Below are positions 1 to 6,301 of a stretch of DNA of 11,799 bases, piece after piece. Position 1 is the first letter of the stretch, and the number at the start of each line of letters is the position of its first letter. Origin of the DNA: JBCBXA01 sp039816825 (lineage in GTDB: Bacteria; Pseudomonadota; Alphaproteobacteria; Rhizobiales; Rhizobiaceae); NCBI GenBank assembly GCA_039816825.1, contig JBCBXA010000087.1, positions 1-11,799 of the forward strand, written 5' to 3'. A program made the position numbers and the translations under genes. Below the pieces are notes generated by a model that saw only the letters and a list, made by a program, of their open reading frames with translations, was not told where the DNA came from and searched no databases.

Positions 1-62
1 CCATCTCAGCGTTGCGAAGCGTAGAGTTTGGATCCGCCGTCGAGCAATCAACGCTGAGATGG
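1..62. repeat. 14-bp perfect inverted repeat at the window edge
   Basis: Bases 1-14 (CCATCTCAGCGTTG) are the exact reverse complement of bases 49-62, with a 34-nt spacer. The match stops at 14 bp on the inner side, and the outer side is the window edge. A match this long so close together is very unlikely by chance. The right arm lies inside the dehydrogenase gene and covers its first in-frame ATG (59-61). Because one arm begins at base 1, a fold-back or chimeric contig end is as likely as a biological hairpin. Confidence 0.75.
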
Positions 63-649
63 CGCAGAAGCGGGGTTGTCACTATGTCGATGCCCCCCTC
101 GGTCGGACGCCGAAAGAAGCCTGGGCGGGAACGCTGGACACGATGGTTGGCGCTGAGCCGGCGGTGTTCGAGCGCATCAAGCCGCTACTTTATGTATGGG
201 CCGGCAAAGTCGTGCACATCGGTGGCGTGGGGGACGGCCACAAGATGAAGCTGCTGAACAACTTCCTGTCCCTCGGCTATGGTGCGCTCTACTCGGAAGC
301 TCTTACGCTCGCGTCCAAAGTTGGAATCTCCCCCCAGACCTTTGACAGCGTCATACGCGGAAGCCGGATGGATTGTGGTTTCTACCATACCTTCATGGGA
401 CACACCATTGACGGCGATCCTGAAAGCCACAAGTTCACCCTCGTCAACGCATTGAAAGATCTTACATATTTGGAAGCCATGGCCGATGCGACAGGAATGG
501 TGAACCCCATTGGCAATGCCGCTAAGAACACATTCGCCGCCGCCGTGGCATCGGGTGCCAATGGCCCTGAGGATTATGTGCCTCATCTCCCGCAACATAT
601 CGGAAGGCTCAACGCCACCGATGTCCCTGTCTCCAGGAAGAAAGGGTGA
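2..649 (+). CDS. Beta-hydroxyacid dehydrogenase (YihU/HIBADH superfamily), 5'-incomplete
   Basis: This is the C-terminal two thirds of an NAD(P)-dependent beta-hydroxyacid dehydrogenase, which interconverts short hydroxyacids and their semialdehydes in the cytosol. Numbering from the ATG at 59 (196 residues), DAPLGRT at 11-17 is the substrate-binding loop, TLDTMVG lies at 25-31, and GDGHKMKLLNN at 58-68 carries the catalytic lysine K64 and the N67/N68 pair. The following all-helical domain looks complete. The N-terminal Rossmann dinucleotide-binding half is missing. The frame stays open to base 2, but the peptide read upstream of residue 1 is arginine-rich and unlike the family, so the true 5' part is lost or frame-disturbed. 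The loop reads P-L-G-R-T rather than the usual P-V-S-G-G, as in YihU-type enzymes, so a sulfolactaldehyde- or semialdehyde-like substrate is possible but unproven. The stop is 3 nt before the next gene, suggesting one transcript. Confidence 0.85.
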   Translation, partial: HLSVAKRRVWIRRRAINAEMAQKRGCHYVDAPLGRTPKEAWAGTLDTMVGAEPAVFERIKPLLYVWAGKVVHIGGVGDGHKMKLLNNFLSLGYGALYSEALTLASKVGISPQTFDSVIRGSRMDCGFYHTFMGHTIDGDPESHKFTLVNALKDLTYLEAMADATGMVNPIGNAAKNTFAAAVASGANGPEDYVPHLPQHIGRLNATDVPVSRKKG

Positions 650-652
650 CGG

Positions 653-1228
653 ATGGCCAAGCGGGGCTATTTCGCCATCGGTGCTGAAGGCATTTCGAAG
701 CCAATGAATTTCGGCAATCTGGCCCGTTCGGCCTACGGGTTTGGAGCGAGCTTTGTCTTCACCGTTGCCCAGTCACGACGCATAGGGCGCCCAGAGTCGG
801 ACACCAGTTCCAGCAAGGATCACCTGCCCTGGTACAGTTTCGAGAGCGCTGACGACATGCGGCTGCCGGACGATTGTACATTGGTCGGTGTTGAGCTCAC
901 CCATGATGCCGTTGACCTGCCCAGCTTCCGCCATCCCACACGCGCGGCCTATGTGCTCGGTCCGGAGGGCGGATCTCTGTCTCCAGCAATGCTGGATCGA
1001 TGCTCCCACGTGGTGAAGATCCCCACAAGCTTCTGCATCAACGTCGCCATGGCGGGTGCCATTGTCATGTACGACCGCGTGGCGACCATGCACGGCTTTG
1101 CTGAGCGGCCCGTGATGCCCGGCGGTCCAAAGGAGCTTGCCAAAGAGCATCTCCACGGTAAGCCGATCTACATCGGTGGTACGCGCTTTCAGTGGCAGGG
1201 CGAGCGGGAAGAGCCTGGTCGAAACTAG
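653..1228 (+). CDS. SPOUT-class RNA 2'-O-methyltransferase, TrmH/SpoU family
   Basis: This 191-residue protein should transfer a methyl group from S-adenosylmethionine to a ribose 2'-hydroxyl of tRNA or rRNA. The three SpoU motifs are visible in order: NFGNLARSA at 19-27 (motif 1, with the Asn and Arg expected at the active site), YVLGPEGGSLS at 100-110 (motif 2, part of the knotted cofactor site), and INVAMAGAIVMYDR at 129-142 (motif 3; families more often read SLNVSVA). There is no N-terminal substrate-binding extension, so it is a minimal catalytic-domain type with a short C-terminal tail. The start has a good Shine-Dalgarno, AAGGG at 642-646, inside the end of the dehydrogenase gene, with only 3 nt between the genes. 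The RNA target cannot be named from sequence. It ends 23 bp from the end of the convergent sigma-factor gene. Confidence 0.88.
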   Translation: MAKRGYFAIGAEGISKPMNFGNLARSAYGFGASFVFTVAQSRRIGRPESDTSSSKDHLPWYSFESADDMRLPDDCTLVGVELTHDAVDLPSFRHPTRAAYVLGPEGGSLSPAMLDRCSHVVKIPTSFCINVAMAGAIVMYDRVATMHGFAERPVMPGGPKELAKEHLHGKPIYIGGTRFQWQGEREEPGRN

Positions 1229-1251
1229 GATCCTGACCCTAGGCAGCTCGA

Positions 1252-1980
1252 TCAGTCGTCGATGCGGTCAATGTCCGGCATGGTTTCCAGAACTGTCCGC
1301 AGGCGATTGAACGCCAAACGAATACGGGACTTCACCGTGCCAAGCGGCAACCCTGTCTCCTTCGCCACCTGACTGTGGGAGAGGCCGGTGAAGAATGCCA
1401 GCTTGATCAACTTCACCTGATCTTCGGGCAGGCCCAGCAGCGCTTCCCGCACCCGCGCCTCGCGCGTCACCGCGTCTAGGCCCACGTCGGCATGTTCCGG
1501 TTCGCTGGGAAGCAGCATTGGGTCATGCGGATCCAGCTGCGCAGTCTTCTGACGACGCACCGCGTCGATGCGCCGGTTTCGTGCGATCCTGAATATCCAG
1601 GTCGGTAGCGATGATTTCGCAGGATCGAACATGTGCGCCTTGTTCCAAAGCGTCACCATGATCTCCTGCGTCATCTCCTCTGCGCTGCCATTGTCGAGGT
1701 TGAGACGCTGCAGGTAAGCGTTCACGCGCGGCGCGAAATGGTGAAACAACTCGGCAAAGGCCTGCTTGTCGCGATCTTCCGCCACTCTCCGCGCAAGATG
1801 AGCGAATCGAGCCTTCTGTGAATCAGCTTCATTCAAAGGGCTTGGAGCGGCCTCGGCCATTGGGGTCAGTTTTTGCGCCGTTTGGCCTGGCTCTTTTTCA
1901 CGCAGAATGTCCGCAGCGGCCAACTCACCACTTGGCGCGCGTTCGGCATCTATGGTCCTTTTGGCAGAGCTGCCATCCAT
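1252..1980 (-). CDS. ECF (group 4) RNA polymerase sigma factor, RpoE/SigK-like
   Basis: This 242-residue extracytoplasmic-function sigma factor should direct RNA polymerase to a stress regulon. Sigma region 2 spans about residues 74-145, with FAELFHHFAPRVNAYL at 75-90, the core-binding stretch AEEMTQEIMVTLW at 100-112, and TWIFRIARNRRIDAVRR at 127-143 (-10 recognition). Region 4 spans about 174-230, with the helix-turn-helix SHSQVAKETGLPLGTVKSRI at 201-220. Region 3 is absent, as expected for ECF factors. The first ~65 residues are an unconserved, low-complexity extension, long for the family. An alternative start at Met41 (1858-1860) would remove part of it, but only the first ATG has a plausible Shine-Dalgarno (AGGGAG, about 11 nt upstream). 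No anti-sigma gene lies beside it: the 3' neighbour is convergent and unrelated, and the 5' neighbour is an exported IalB-like protein on the other strand. Its signal is therefore unknown. Confidence 0.9.
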   Translation of the reverse strand: MDGSSAKRTIDAERAPSGELAAADILREKEPGQTAQKLTPMAEAAPSPLNEADSQKARFAHLARRVAEDRDKQAFAELFHHFAPRVNAYLQRLNLDNGSAEEMTQEIMVTLWNKAHMFDPAKSSLPTWIFRIARNRRIDAVRRQKTAQLDPHDPMLLPSEPEHADVGLDAVTREARVREALLGLPEDQVKLIKLAFFTGLSHSQVAKETGLPLGTVKSRIRLAFNRLRTVLETMPDIDRIDD

Positions 1981-2345
1981 GGTCGCACTTGCTCCCTGTT
2001 AGACTCGCTGTGAGCCTGTGGCACCGGCAGGTTTTCCGCCGCTGGGTAGTCAATCTCTTACGACTTGATCAATTATGGCATAAATACAGGGGTAATAGAT
2101 AGAGCCGAAGCGCTTCTTTTTCGGGCAGCACTTCACGATGTGAATGTGGCGTCAAATTGGAGCCAAGTTTCAATGTTTCCTGAGCGCGCCCTGTCCGACG
2201 CCTCGCAAGGTTGTGTGATCGCAAACAGTGGCAATTCGTCGGATTTTAAGACAAGTTTAAGGGCTTGTAAGGATAGATTAACGAACGAGCTTGTGCCGGA
2301 GCGATCTTCGTCCGACCGGCAGCATGGCTAGACGAAGCGACAATC
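1981..2345. other. 365-bp intergenic region between divergent genes
   Basis: This region separates the leftward sigma-factor gene from the rightward IalB-family gene, so it must hold promoters for both. It is noticeably more AT-rich than its surroundings (for example 2050-2100 and 2240-2285). I see an 8-bp palindrome TTGATCAA at 2065-2072 and a hairpin next to the IalB start (listed separately). I could not identify a convincing -35/-10 pair or ECF-type promoter on either strand. Small open frames here have no recognisable product. Confidence 0.5.
2306..2337 (+). promoter_or_regulatory. Hairpin just upstream of the IalB-family start codon
   Basis: CTTCGTC at 2306-2312 pairs perfectly with GACGAAG at 2331-2337 across an 18-nt loop. 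The right arm ends 8 nt before the ATG at 2346 and includes GAAG, the only purine-rich stretch that could serve as a ribosome-binding site. In the mRNA this stem could mask translation initiation. The pairing is visible; the regulatory role is inference, and a 7-bp stem alone could be chance. Confidence 0.35.
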
Positions 2346-2867
2346 ATGGGCAGTTTGATGAGCAAGACACGGATTATCAGCACTTTGGTGGGCGCCGCGG
2401 TGGTAGCGACAGGCATGGTCGGTGCGGCCCACGCCCAGGCGACGCAGTTCAAGCAGCATAAGGACTGGGGTGCCTATTCCTATCAGGCCAACGGCACCAA
2501 GAACTGCTTTGTGCTGTCCAAGCCAACGGCCAAGCGCCCGGCGGACCGTGACCACGGTGATGTGTATTTCATGGTGGCCAAGAAGGCAGACGGATCAGGC
2601 TTTGAGCCCCAGTTCCGAGCCGGTTACTCCTTTGCAGAGAACTCCGAAGTGAAGGTCAATGTGGACGGCAAGGCTTTCACCATGTTCACCCAGGGCGATG
2701 GCGCGTGGCTGCGCAACAAGGCGGAGGAGCCTACGCTGGTCCAAGCCATGCGTGCTGGCCGTGCCATGAAGGTGGAAGCCACGTCCCGTCGCGGCACCAA
2801 CACCAGCTATGACTATTCCCTGTCCGGGGTGACAGCCGCGCTCGGGGATGCAACAGCCTGCCCGTAA
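2346..2867 (+). CDS. Exported IalB-family (invasion-associated locus B-like) protein
   Basis: This 173-residue protein has a signal peptide at 1-30: a short positive n-region (SKTR), a hydrophobic core from ISTLVGAAVV, and a probable cleavage after AHA at 28-30. The mature part resembles the IalB family: WGAYSY at 41-46 followed by a Cys (C54), a central EPQFRAGYSF block at 87-96, the basic/aliphatic stretch around 130-145, and a C-terminal YSLSG segment ending with C172. C54 and C172 could form a disulfide in the periplasm. IalB was named in Bartonella for erythrocyte invasion, but homologues are common in free-living alphaproteobacteria and their function is not settled, so no invasion role is implied. 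The start may instead be the in-frame ATG at 2358, since neither has a strong Shine-Dalgarno. The gene stands alone and ends before a strong terminator. Confidence 0.85.
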   Translation: MGSLMSKTRIISTLVGAAVVATGMVGAAHAQATQFKQHKDWGAYSYQANGTKNCFVLSKPTAKRPADRDHGDVYFMVAKKADGSGFEPQFRAGYSFAENSEVKVNVDGKAFTMFTQGDGAWLRNKAEEPTLVQAMRAGRAMKVEATSRRGTNTSYDYSLSGVTAALGDATACP

Positions 2868-2896
2868 GCCTCTCAGCGGCACTCTGAATTCACTGC

Positions 2897-2921
2897 GCGC
2901 CCGGTTCCTGCCGGGCGTTTT
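2897..2921 (+). terminator. Rho-independent terminator after the IalB-family gene
   Basis: CGCCCGG at 2898-2904 pairs perfectly with CCGGGCG at 2911-2917 across a 6-nt loop, with a further G-U pair possible at the base, followed by TTTT at 2918-2921. It lies 30 nt beyond the stop codon, consistent with ending a monocistronic transcript before rlmN. Confidence 0.85.
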
Positions 2922-3010
2922 GCGTTGGAGTGGCGAGCTGGCCAACGGGTTGCATTTGTCGGCCAGCGCACAAACCTGTATGCAGCTGAGATCACATTCC
3001 GGATGAACCC

Positions 3011-4252
3011 ATGTCCACCATGCAAACTTCTGTTGAAGCGCCTGTTGCTGCACGCCTTGATCTCACAGATGCCGAGGTCCGCGCTGATCTGAGCGCTCGC
3101 CAAGCAGCCGAGAAGCCACATCTGGTTGGCATGACGCGTGAGCAGTTGGGTGAGGCGCTGCAATCCATCGGCGTTGCGCCAAAGCAAATCCGGATGCGGG
3201 TCGCCCAGCTCTGGCACTGGCTCTACATCCGCGGTGTCGATGATTTTTCGGCCATGACCAACGTATCTAAAGACCTGCGCGCCAAGCTCGATGGGGCTTT
3301 CACCATTGCGCGCCCGCAGATTGTCACAGAGCAGATCTCTGAAGACGGCACACGCAAATGGTTGCTGCGCTTCCCGGCGCGGGGGGCGGGCAAGCCCGTG
3401 GATGTCGAGACCGTTTACATCCCGGAGGAAGGGCGCGGCACGCTGTGCATTTCTTCGCAGGTCGGATGCACGCTCACATGCACCTTCTGCCACACGGGCA
3501 CTCAAAAGATGGTGCGCAACCTGTTTCCCGATGAGATTGTCGGTCAGCTTATGGTTGCACGCGAGCGGTTGGGCGATTTCCCCGACCGTGACGCGCCGAT
3601 GGGCGCTGTCATCCCGGAGAGCGGGCGCCGTGTTTCCAACATTGTGATGATGGGCATGGGCGAGCCGCTCTACAATTTCGAGCATGTGAAGAGCGCGCTT
3701 TTGGTAGCGTCGGATGGCGAGGGCCTGAGTCTTTCCAAGCGCCGCATCACCCTGTCCACCTCCGGAGTCGTGCCGGCCATTTATCGGACAGGCGAAGAGA
3801 TCGGCTGCATGCTTGCCATATCTCTGCATGCTGTGAACGATGAACTGCGCGATGTGCTGGTGCCCATCAATAAGAAGTATCCGCTGAACGAACTGATGCA
3901 GGCCTGTCGCGACTATCCCGGTCTGTCCAATGCCCGCCGCATCACCTTCGAATACGTGATGCTCAAAGGCGTCAATGACAGTCTGGAAGATGCACGTGAT
4001 CTGGTGAAGCTGCTCAAGGGTATCCCGGCAAAGATCAACCTCATTCCGTTCAACCCGTGGCCAGGCTCAGGCTATGAGCGTTCTGAGTGGGAACAGATCG
4101 AGACCTTTGCAGATTTCGTCAATGCCGCCGGATATGCAAGCCCCATCCGAACCCCCCGTGGTGAGGACATTATGGCGGCTTGCGGCCAATTGAAGAGTGA
4201 GAGCGAGCGGCTCAAGAAGCGCGAACGCGAGGCTCTTGAGGCGGCTGAGTAA
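3011..4252 (+). CDS. rlmN: RlmN: 23S rRNA A2503 / tRNA A37 C2-methyltransferase
   Basis: This is a complete 413-residue radical-SAM enzyme that methylates C2 of adenosine 2503 in 23S rRNA and, in characterised homologues, A37 of some tRNAs, tuning peptidyl-transferase-centre function and fidelity. The [4Fe-4S] cluster motif C-x3-C-x2-C is C153, C157 and C160. C146, seven residues before it, matches the conserved GTLCxSSQ cysteine, and C391 in EDIMAACGQL is the mechanistic methyl-carrying cysteine near the C-terminus. GMGEPL at 215-220 is the SAM-binding Gly-rich motif, and INLIPFNPWPG at 342-352 is typical of the family. About 30 extra N-terminal residues precede the usual start of homology, so an in-frame later start is possible, although the ATG at 3011 and that at 3020 are both plausible. 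A charged, helical Lys/Arg/Glu tail closes the protein. It is preceded by a terminator and appears to have its own promoter. Confidence 0.97.
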   Translation: MSTMQTSVEAPVAARLDLTDAEVRADLSARQAAEKPHLVGMTREQLGEALQSIGVAPKQIRMRVAQLWHWLYIRGVDDFSAMTNVSKDLRAKLDGAFTIARPQIVTEQISEDGTRKWLLRFPARGAGKPVDVETVYIPEEGRGTLCISSQVGCTLTCTFCHTGTQKMVRNLFPDEIVGQLMVARERLGDFPDRDAPMGAVIPESGRRVSNIVMMGMGEPLYNFEHVKSALLVASDGEGLSLSKRRITLSTSGVVPAIYRTGEEIGCMLAISLHAVNDELRDVLVPINKKYPLNELMQACRDYPGLSNARRITFEYVMLKGVNDSLEDARDLVKLLKGIPAKINLIPFNPWPGSGYERSEWEQIETFADFVNAAGYASPIRTPRGEDIMAACGQLKSESERLKKREREALEAAE

Positions 4253-4314
4253 CAACAGACTTAATCTGCAATTAACGCTCATTGCCAGAACTGCGAGGCG
4301 AATTTTCGTCGGTA

Positions 4315-4339
4315 GGAACATCTTCAACTGTTCGACGTA
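4315..4339 (+). promoter_or_regulatory. Candidate EcfG-type (general stress) promoter
   Basis: GGAAC at 4315-4319 is followed after exactly 16 nt by CGTA at 4336-4339. The alphaproteobacterial EcfG/SigT consensus is GGAAC-N16/17-CGTT, so 8 of 9 specified bases match. It lies in a 120-bp intergenic gap, 33 nt before the ATG at 4373 and in the right orientation. No comparable pair was found in the other gaps. A single mismatch in the -10 element keeps this a candidate. Confidence 0.5.
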
Positions 4340-4372
4340 AACTGTCTGCTGATCAACGGCGGCAGGACGCAG

Positions 4373-4807
4373 ATGACCACCCGAATATTGTATTTTCTCA
4401 TCAGCACTTTCTGTGGCGCGGTGACGCTGGCTTGCATGATGGTTCTTATCCCTCACGCGCTCTGGTTGGATGCCGGAGAGAGCAGCGCCAGCTTCGGGAA
4501 CGCTTTGCGTTCGGCCATGTCCATCATGTTCACATTCGGCTTCCCCGTCTGGCTGATGATCGTTTTGACAGCCGATAAGCGCGGAGCCATGTCGAGAAGG
4601 GGTGGTATCGTCTTCGGCAGCCTCGCAGGTCTGGTCGCCTGGTCCATCAAGTTCTCCGCCGACCCCAGCCTGCTTTGGCTGGCCGCTTTCTTCCTTGTCA
4701 GCGGCGGGCTTGGTGGCATGCTCTATGCCGGCCTTGAGATGACCAGCTTTGAAGAGCGCGATGCCGAGCGCCGCGAGAAATGGCTCAACGCTCCGCAAGT
4801 ATCTTGA
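4373..4807 (+). CDS. Small four-helix membrane protein of unknown function
   Basis: I do not recognise this 144-residue protein. Four hydrophobic segments are visible at about 6-27, 48-66, 78-95 and 101-120, so it should sit in the inner membrane. The loop between helices 2 and 3 is positively charged (DKRGAMSRR, 68-76), which by the positive-inside rule is cytoplasmic, as is the charged C-terminal tail EERDAERREKW. The third segment contains a Gly/Ala pattern suited to tight helix packing. The start is supported by AGGA at 4364-4367, 5 nt before the ATG. A candidate EcfG-type promoter lies just upstream, suggesting induction under general stress. Its last 23 bp overlap the convergent exporter gene. 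The clear helices and good ribosome-binding site argue that it is a real gene. Confidence 0.7.
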   Translation: MTTRILYFLISTFCGAVTLACMMVLIPHALWLDAGESSASFGNALRSAMSIMFTFGFPVWLMIVLTADKRGAMSRRGGIVFGSLAGLVAWSIKFSADPSLLWLAAFFLVSGGLGGMLYAGLEMTSFEERDAERREKWLNAPQVS

Positions 4808-5423
4808 CGGCAAACGCTCCAAATACCGTCGCAAACAGATAGTCTATCCCGCGCGCCACGCGGCGGTTTCGCTTGAGGGCGTCCGCCATCTTGTCGGCTG
4901 CCAGTATCATCGGCACCACCATGGGGATGGCGATCACCAGAAAGAAGACGCCCAGAAACGCCAGTTTGCCAGCAGCGTTCGGGTCGGTTGAGCTGATGAA
5001 GAGCGGCAGGAACGACACGAAGAACAGAACGATCTTCGGGTTCATGAGATTGATGCCAATCCCCGTCAGATAGTGCCGACGCAGGCTCATGGGCTTCGCT
5101 GGCTCGCCGGTTTGCATGTTCAGCGCTGAGCCATGCCGGATGGCCTGATAACCCAGAAACAGAAGATAACCGGCACCGGCAAACTTCACGATCATAAAGG
5201 CTGTCGGTGAGGCGGCCAGGATTGCCGACAGGCCCACGGCGGCCAGAAGGGTGTGAAACAGAACACCTGTGGAGGCGCCCAGCATACACATCATGCCTGC
5301 TGCCCGTCCGTGGGTGATCGCCCGGGACAGGAACAGTGTCATGTCAGGCCCGGGCGTGATGGTCAGCATGATCGCGGCTGCGGTGAACTGTAGAAGCGTG
5401 GCGGTGTCGGGCAAGAAGGTCAT
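4785..5423 (-). CDS. LysE/RhtB-family amino-acid exporter
   Basis: This is a 212-residue inner-membrane exporter of the LysE/RhtB superfamily, which exports amino acids or related small metabolites using the proton-motive force. The hallmark TPGPD is at 23-27 in the first helix; other family features are GAGYLLFLGYQA at 83-94 and GIGINLMNPKIVLFFVSFLP at 121-140, where the NPK turn and following FFxSFLP are typical. Six hydrophobic segments can be read, and the length of ~210 residues is normal. The substrate cannot be deduced. The ribosome-binding site is weak (AGG close to the ATG). It is divergent from the PAP2 gene across about 107 bp, and its 3' end overlaps the convergent membrane-protein gene by 23 bp. 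Confidence 0.93.
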   Translation of the reverse strand: MTFLPDTATLLQFTAAAIMLTITPGPDMTLFLSRAITHGRAAGMMCMLGASTGVLFHTLLAAVGLSAILAASPTAFMIVKFAGAGYLLFLGYQAIRHGSALNMQTGEPAKPMSLRRHYLTGIGINLMNPKIVLFFVSFLPLFISSTDPNAAGKLAFLGVFFLVIAIPMVVPMILAADKMADALKRNRRVARGIDYLFATVFGAFAVKILAER

Positions 5424-5520
5424 GGCCTAGCTTTGGCCGATTGCAACACTTCGGTCCATCCGAAACTCGCGACCGGCTCTGTGTGGTGCAATCCGCATGA
5501 CAGCCGGTGTCGACGACGCT

Positions 5521-5526
5521 AAGGGG
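5521..5526 (+). promoter_or_regulatory. Shine-Dalgarno that fixes the PAP2 gene start
   Basis: AAGGGG lies 4 nt before the ATG at 5531. An in-frame GTG at 5507 would add 8 residues but has no such site, so the ATG is preferred. Confidence 0.7.
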
Positions 5527-5530
5527 CGGC

Positions 5531-6301
5531 ATGACCCCATGGCCTGCCCAACTTCTACCCGGAACGCCCCCCCATACTTTCTGGGCGTGGCTGGCCTGGC
5601 GCATGGCTGCATTGAGCGTGGTCTTGCTCGTGATCTTCCGTTGGTTCCCGCAAATCGACATCGGCATCAGCCAAGCCTTCTACGATCCGTCCCTGTGCAC
5701 CGAAGCGACCGGTTGGTGCGCGCCATTCTTTGGTGAGCATGACCCTTTCCTGAGAGTGTTTCAGGAAAGCGGCGTCTTCCTTCAGCGTGCAGTGGGCCTT
5801 TTGATGCTGGTGCTTGGGGCAAGGTATACTTGGAAGCTGCGCTTCAGCCTGTCCCGCATCCGGCAACACCCAACGGTTCGCCTCTTCTGTGCTGCAGCCT
5901 TGTCGCTATTCCTCGGTCCGATCCTTCTGGTCAACTGGATCCTGAAGGCTTTCTGGGGTCGTCCACGGCCTCGGGCAACCGATCTCTTCATGGGCGAGCA
6001 GCCCTTCATACTGCCTGGGACCTATAGCGACTATTGTCTGTCCAACTGCTCATTTGTATCCGGTGAGGCGTCGGGGGCATTCTGGTTCCTCGCTTTGCTT
6101 CCGCTCCTGGCCCGGTTTGCCCATCGGGATGTTGCCTGGGCCGGTGGCGCGCTGCTTCTGGTTTACGTGAGCGCGATTGCCTTCAACCGCGTGGTCTTTG
6201 GCGCCCACTATTTCAGCGATGCTGTGATGGCGGCGACCTTCACACTGCTGATAACGGCGCTTTGCCACTGGTGGTTGTCGCCGCGTCCTGTCGGCCAGTA
6301 A
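5531..6301 (+). CDS. PAP2-superfamily membrane phosphatase with an atypical second motif
   Basis: This 256-residue integral membrane protein belongs to the PAP2 (type-2 phosphatidic acid phosphatase) superfamily, whose members remove phosphate from lipids such as phosphatidic acid, undecaprenyl diphosphate or lipid A at the membrane surface. Motif 1, K-x4-RPRP, is at K139-P147. Motif 3, R-x5-H-x3-D, is R220, H226 and D230, providing the usual nucleophilic histidine; the residue before R220 is Asn where Ser is common. Motif 2, normally PSGH, reads V-S-G-E at 176-179, so the conserved His is Glu. Several hydrophobic helices flank these motifs, and a Cys-containing loop (C56, C63) precedes them. 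The start is set by the AAGGGG at 5521. It is divergent from the LysE-type gene and lies upstream of argG. The substrate is unknown. Confidence 0.88.
   Translation: MTPWPAQLLPGTPPHTFWAWLAWRMAALSVVLLVIFRWFPQIDIGISQAFYDPSLCTEATGWCAPFFGEHDPFLRVFQESGVFLQRAVGLLMLVLGARYTWKLRFSLSRIRQHPTVRLFCAAALSLFLGPILLVNWILKAFWGRPRPRATDLFMGEQPFILPGTYSDYCLSNCSFVSGEASGAFWFLALLPLLARFAHRDVAWAGGALLLVYVSAIAFNRVVFGAHYFSDAVMAATFTLLITALCHWWLSPRPVGQ

Noticed and set aside
1225..1242. CTAGG/CCTAG stem between the methyltransferase and sigma-factor genes as a bidirectional terminator
   Set aside because: Only 5 bp with an 8-nt loop, overlaps the stop codon, and has no T-tract on either side.
2065..2331. An 88-codon frame in the sigma-factor/IalB intergenic region
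   Set aside because: TTG start, no ribosome-binding site, no recognisable motif, and AT-rich non-coding-like composition.
2873..3829. A 318-codon open frame on the minus strand opposite rlmN
   Set aside because: It is antisense to rlmN, runs through the terminator region, and its translation shows no recognisable domain.
5439..5493. GATTGCA/TGCAATC 7-bp inverted repeat in the exporter-PAP2 divergent promoter region
   Set aside because: The arms are short and 41 nt apart with no extension; this could easily be chance, and no regulator gene is adjacent.
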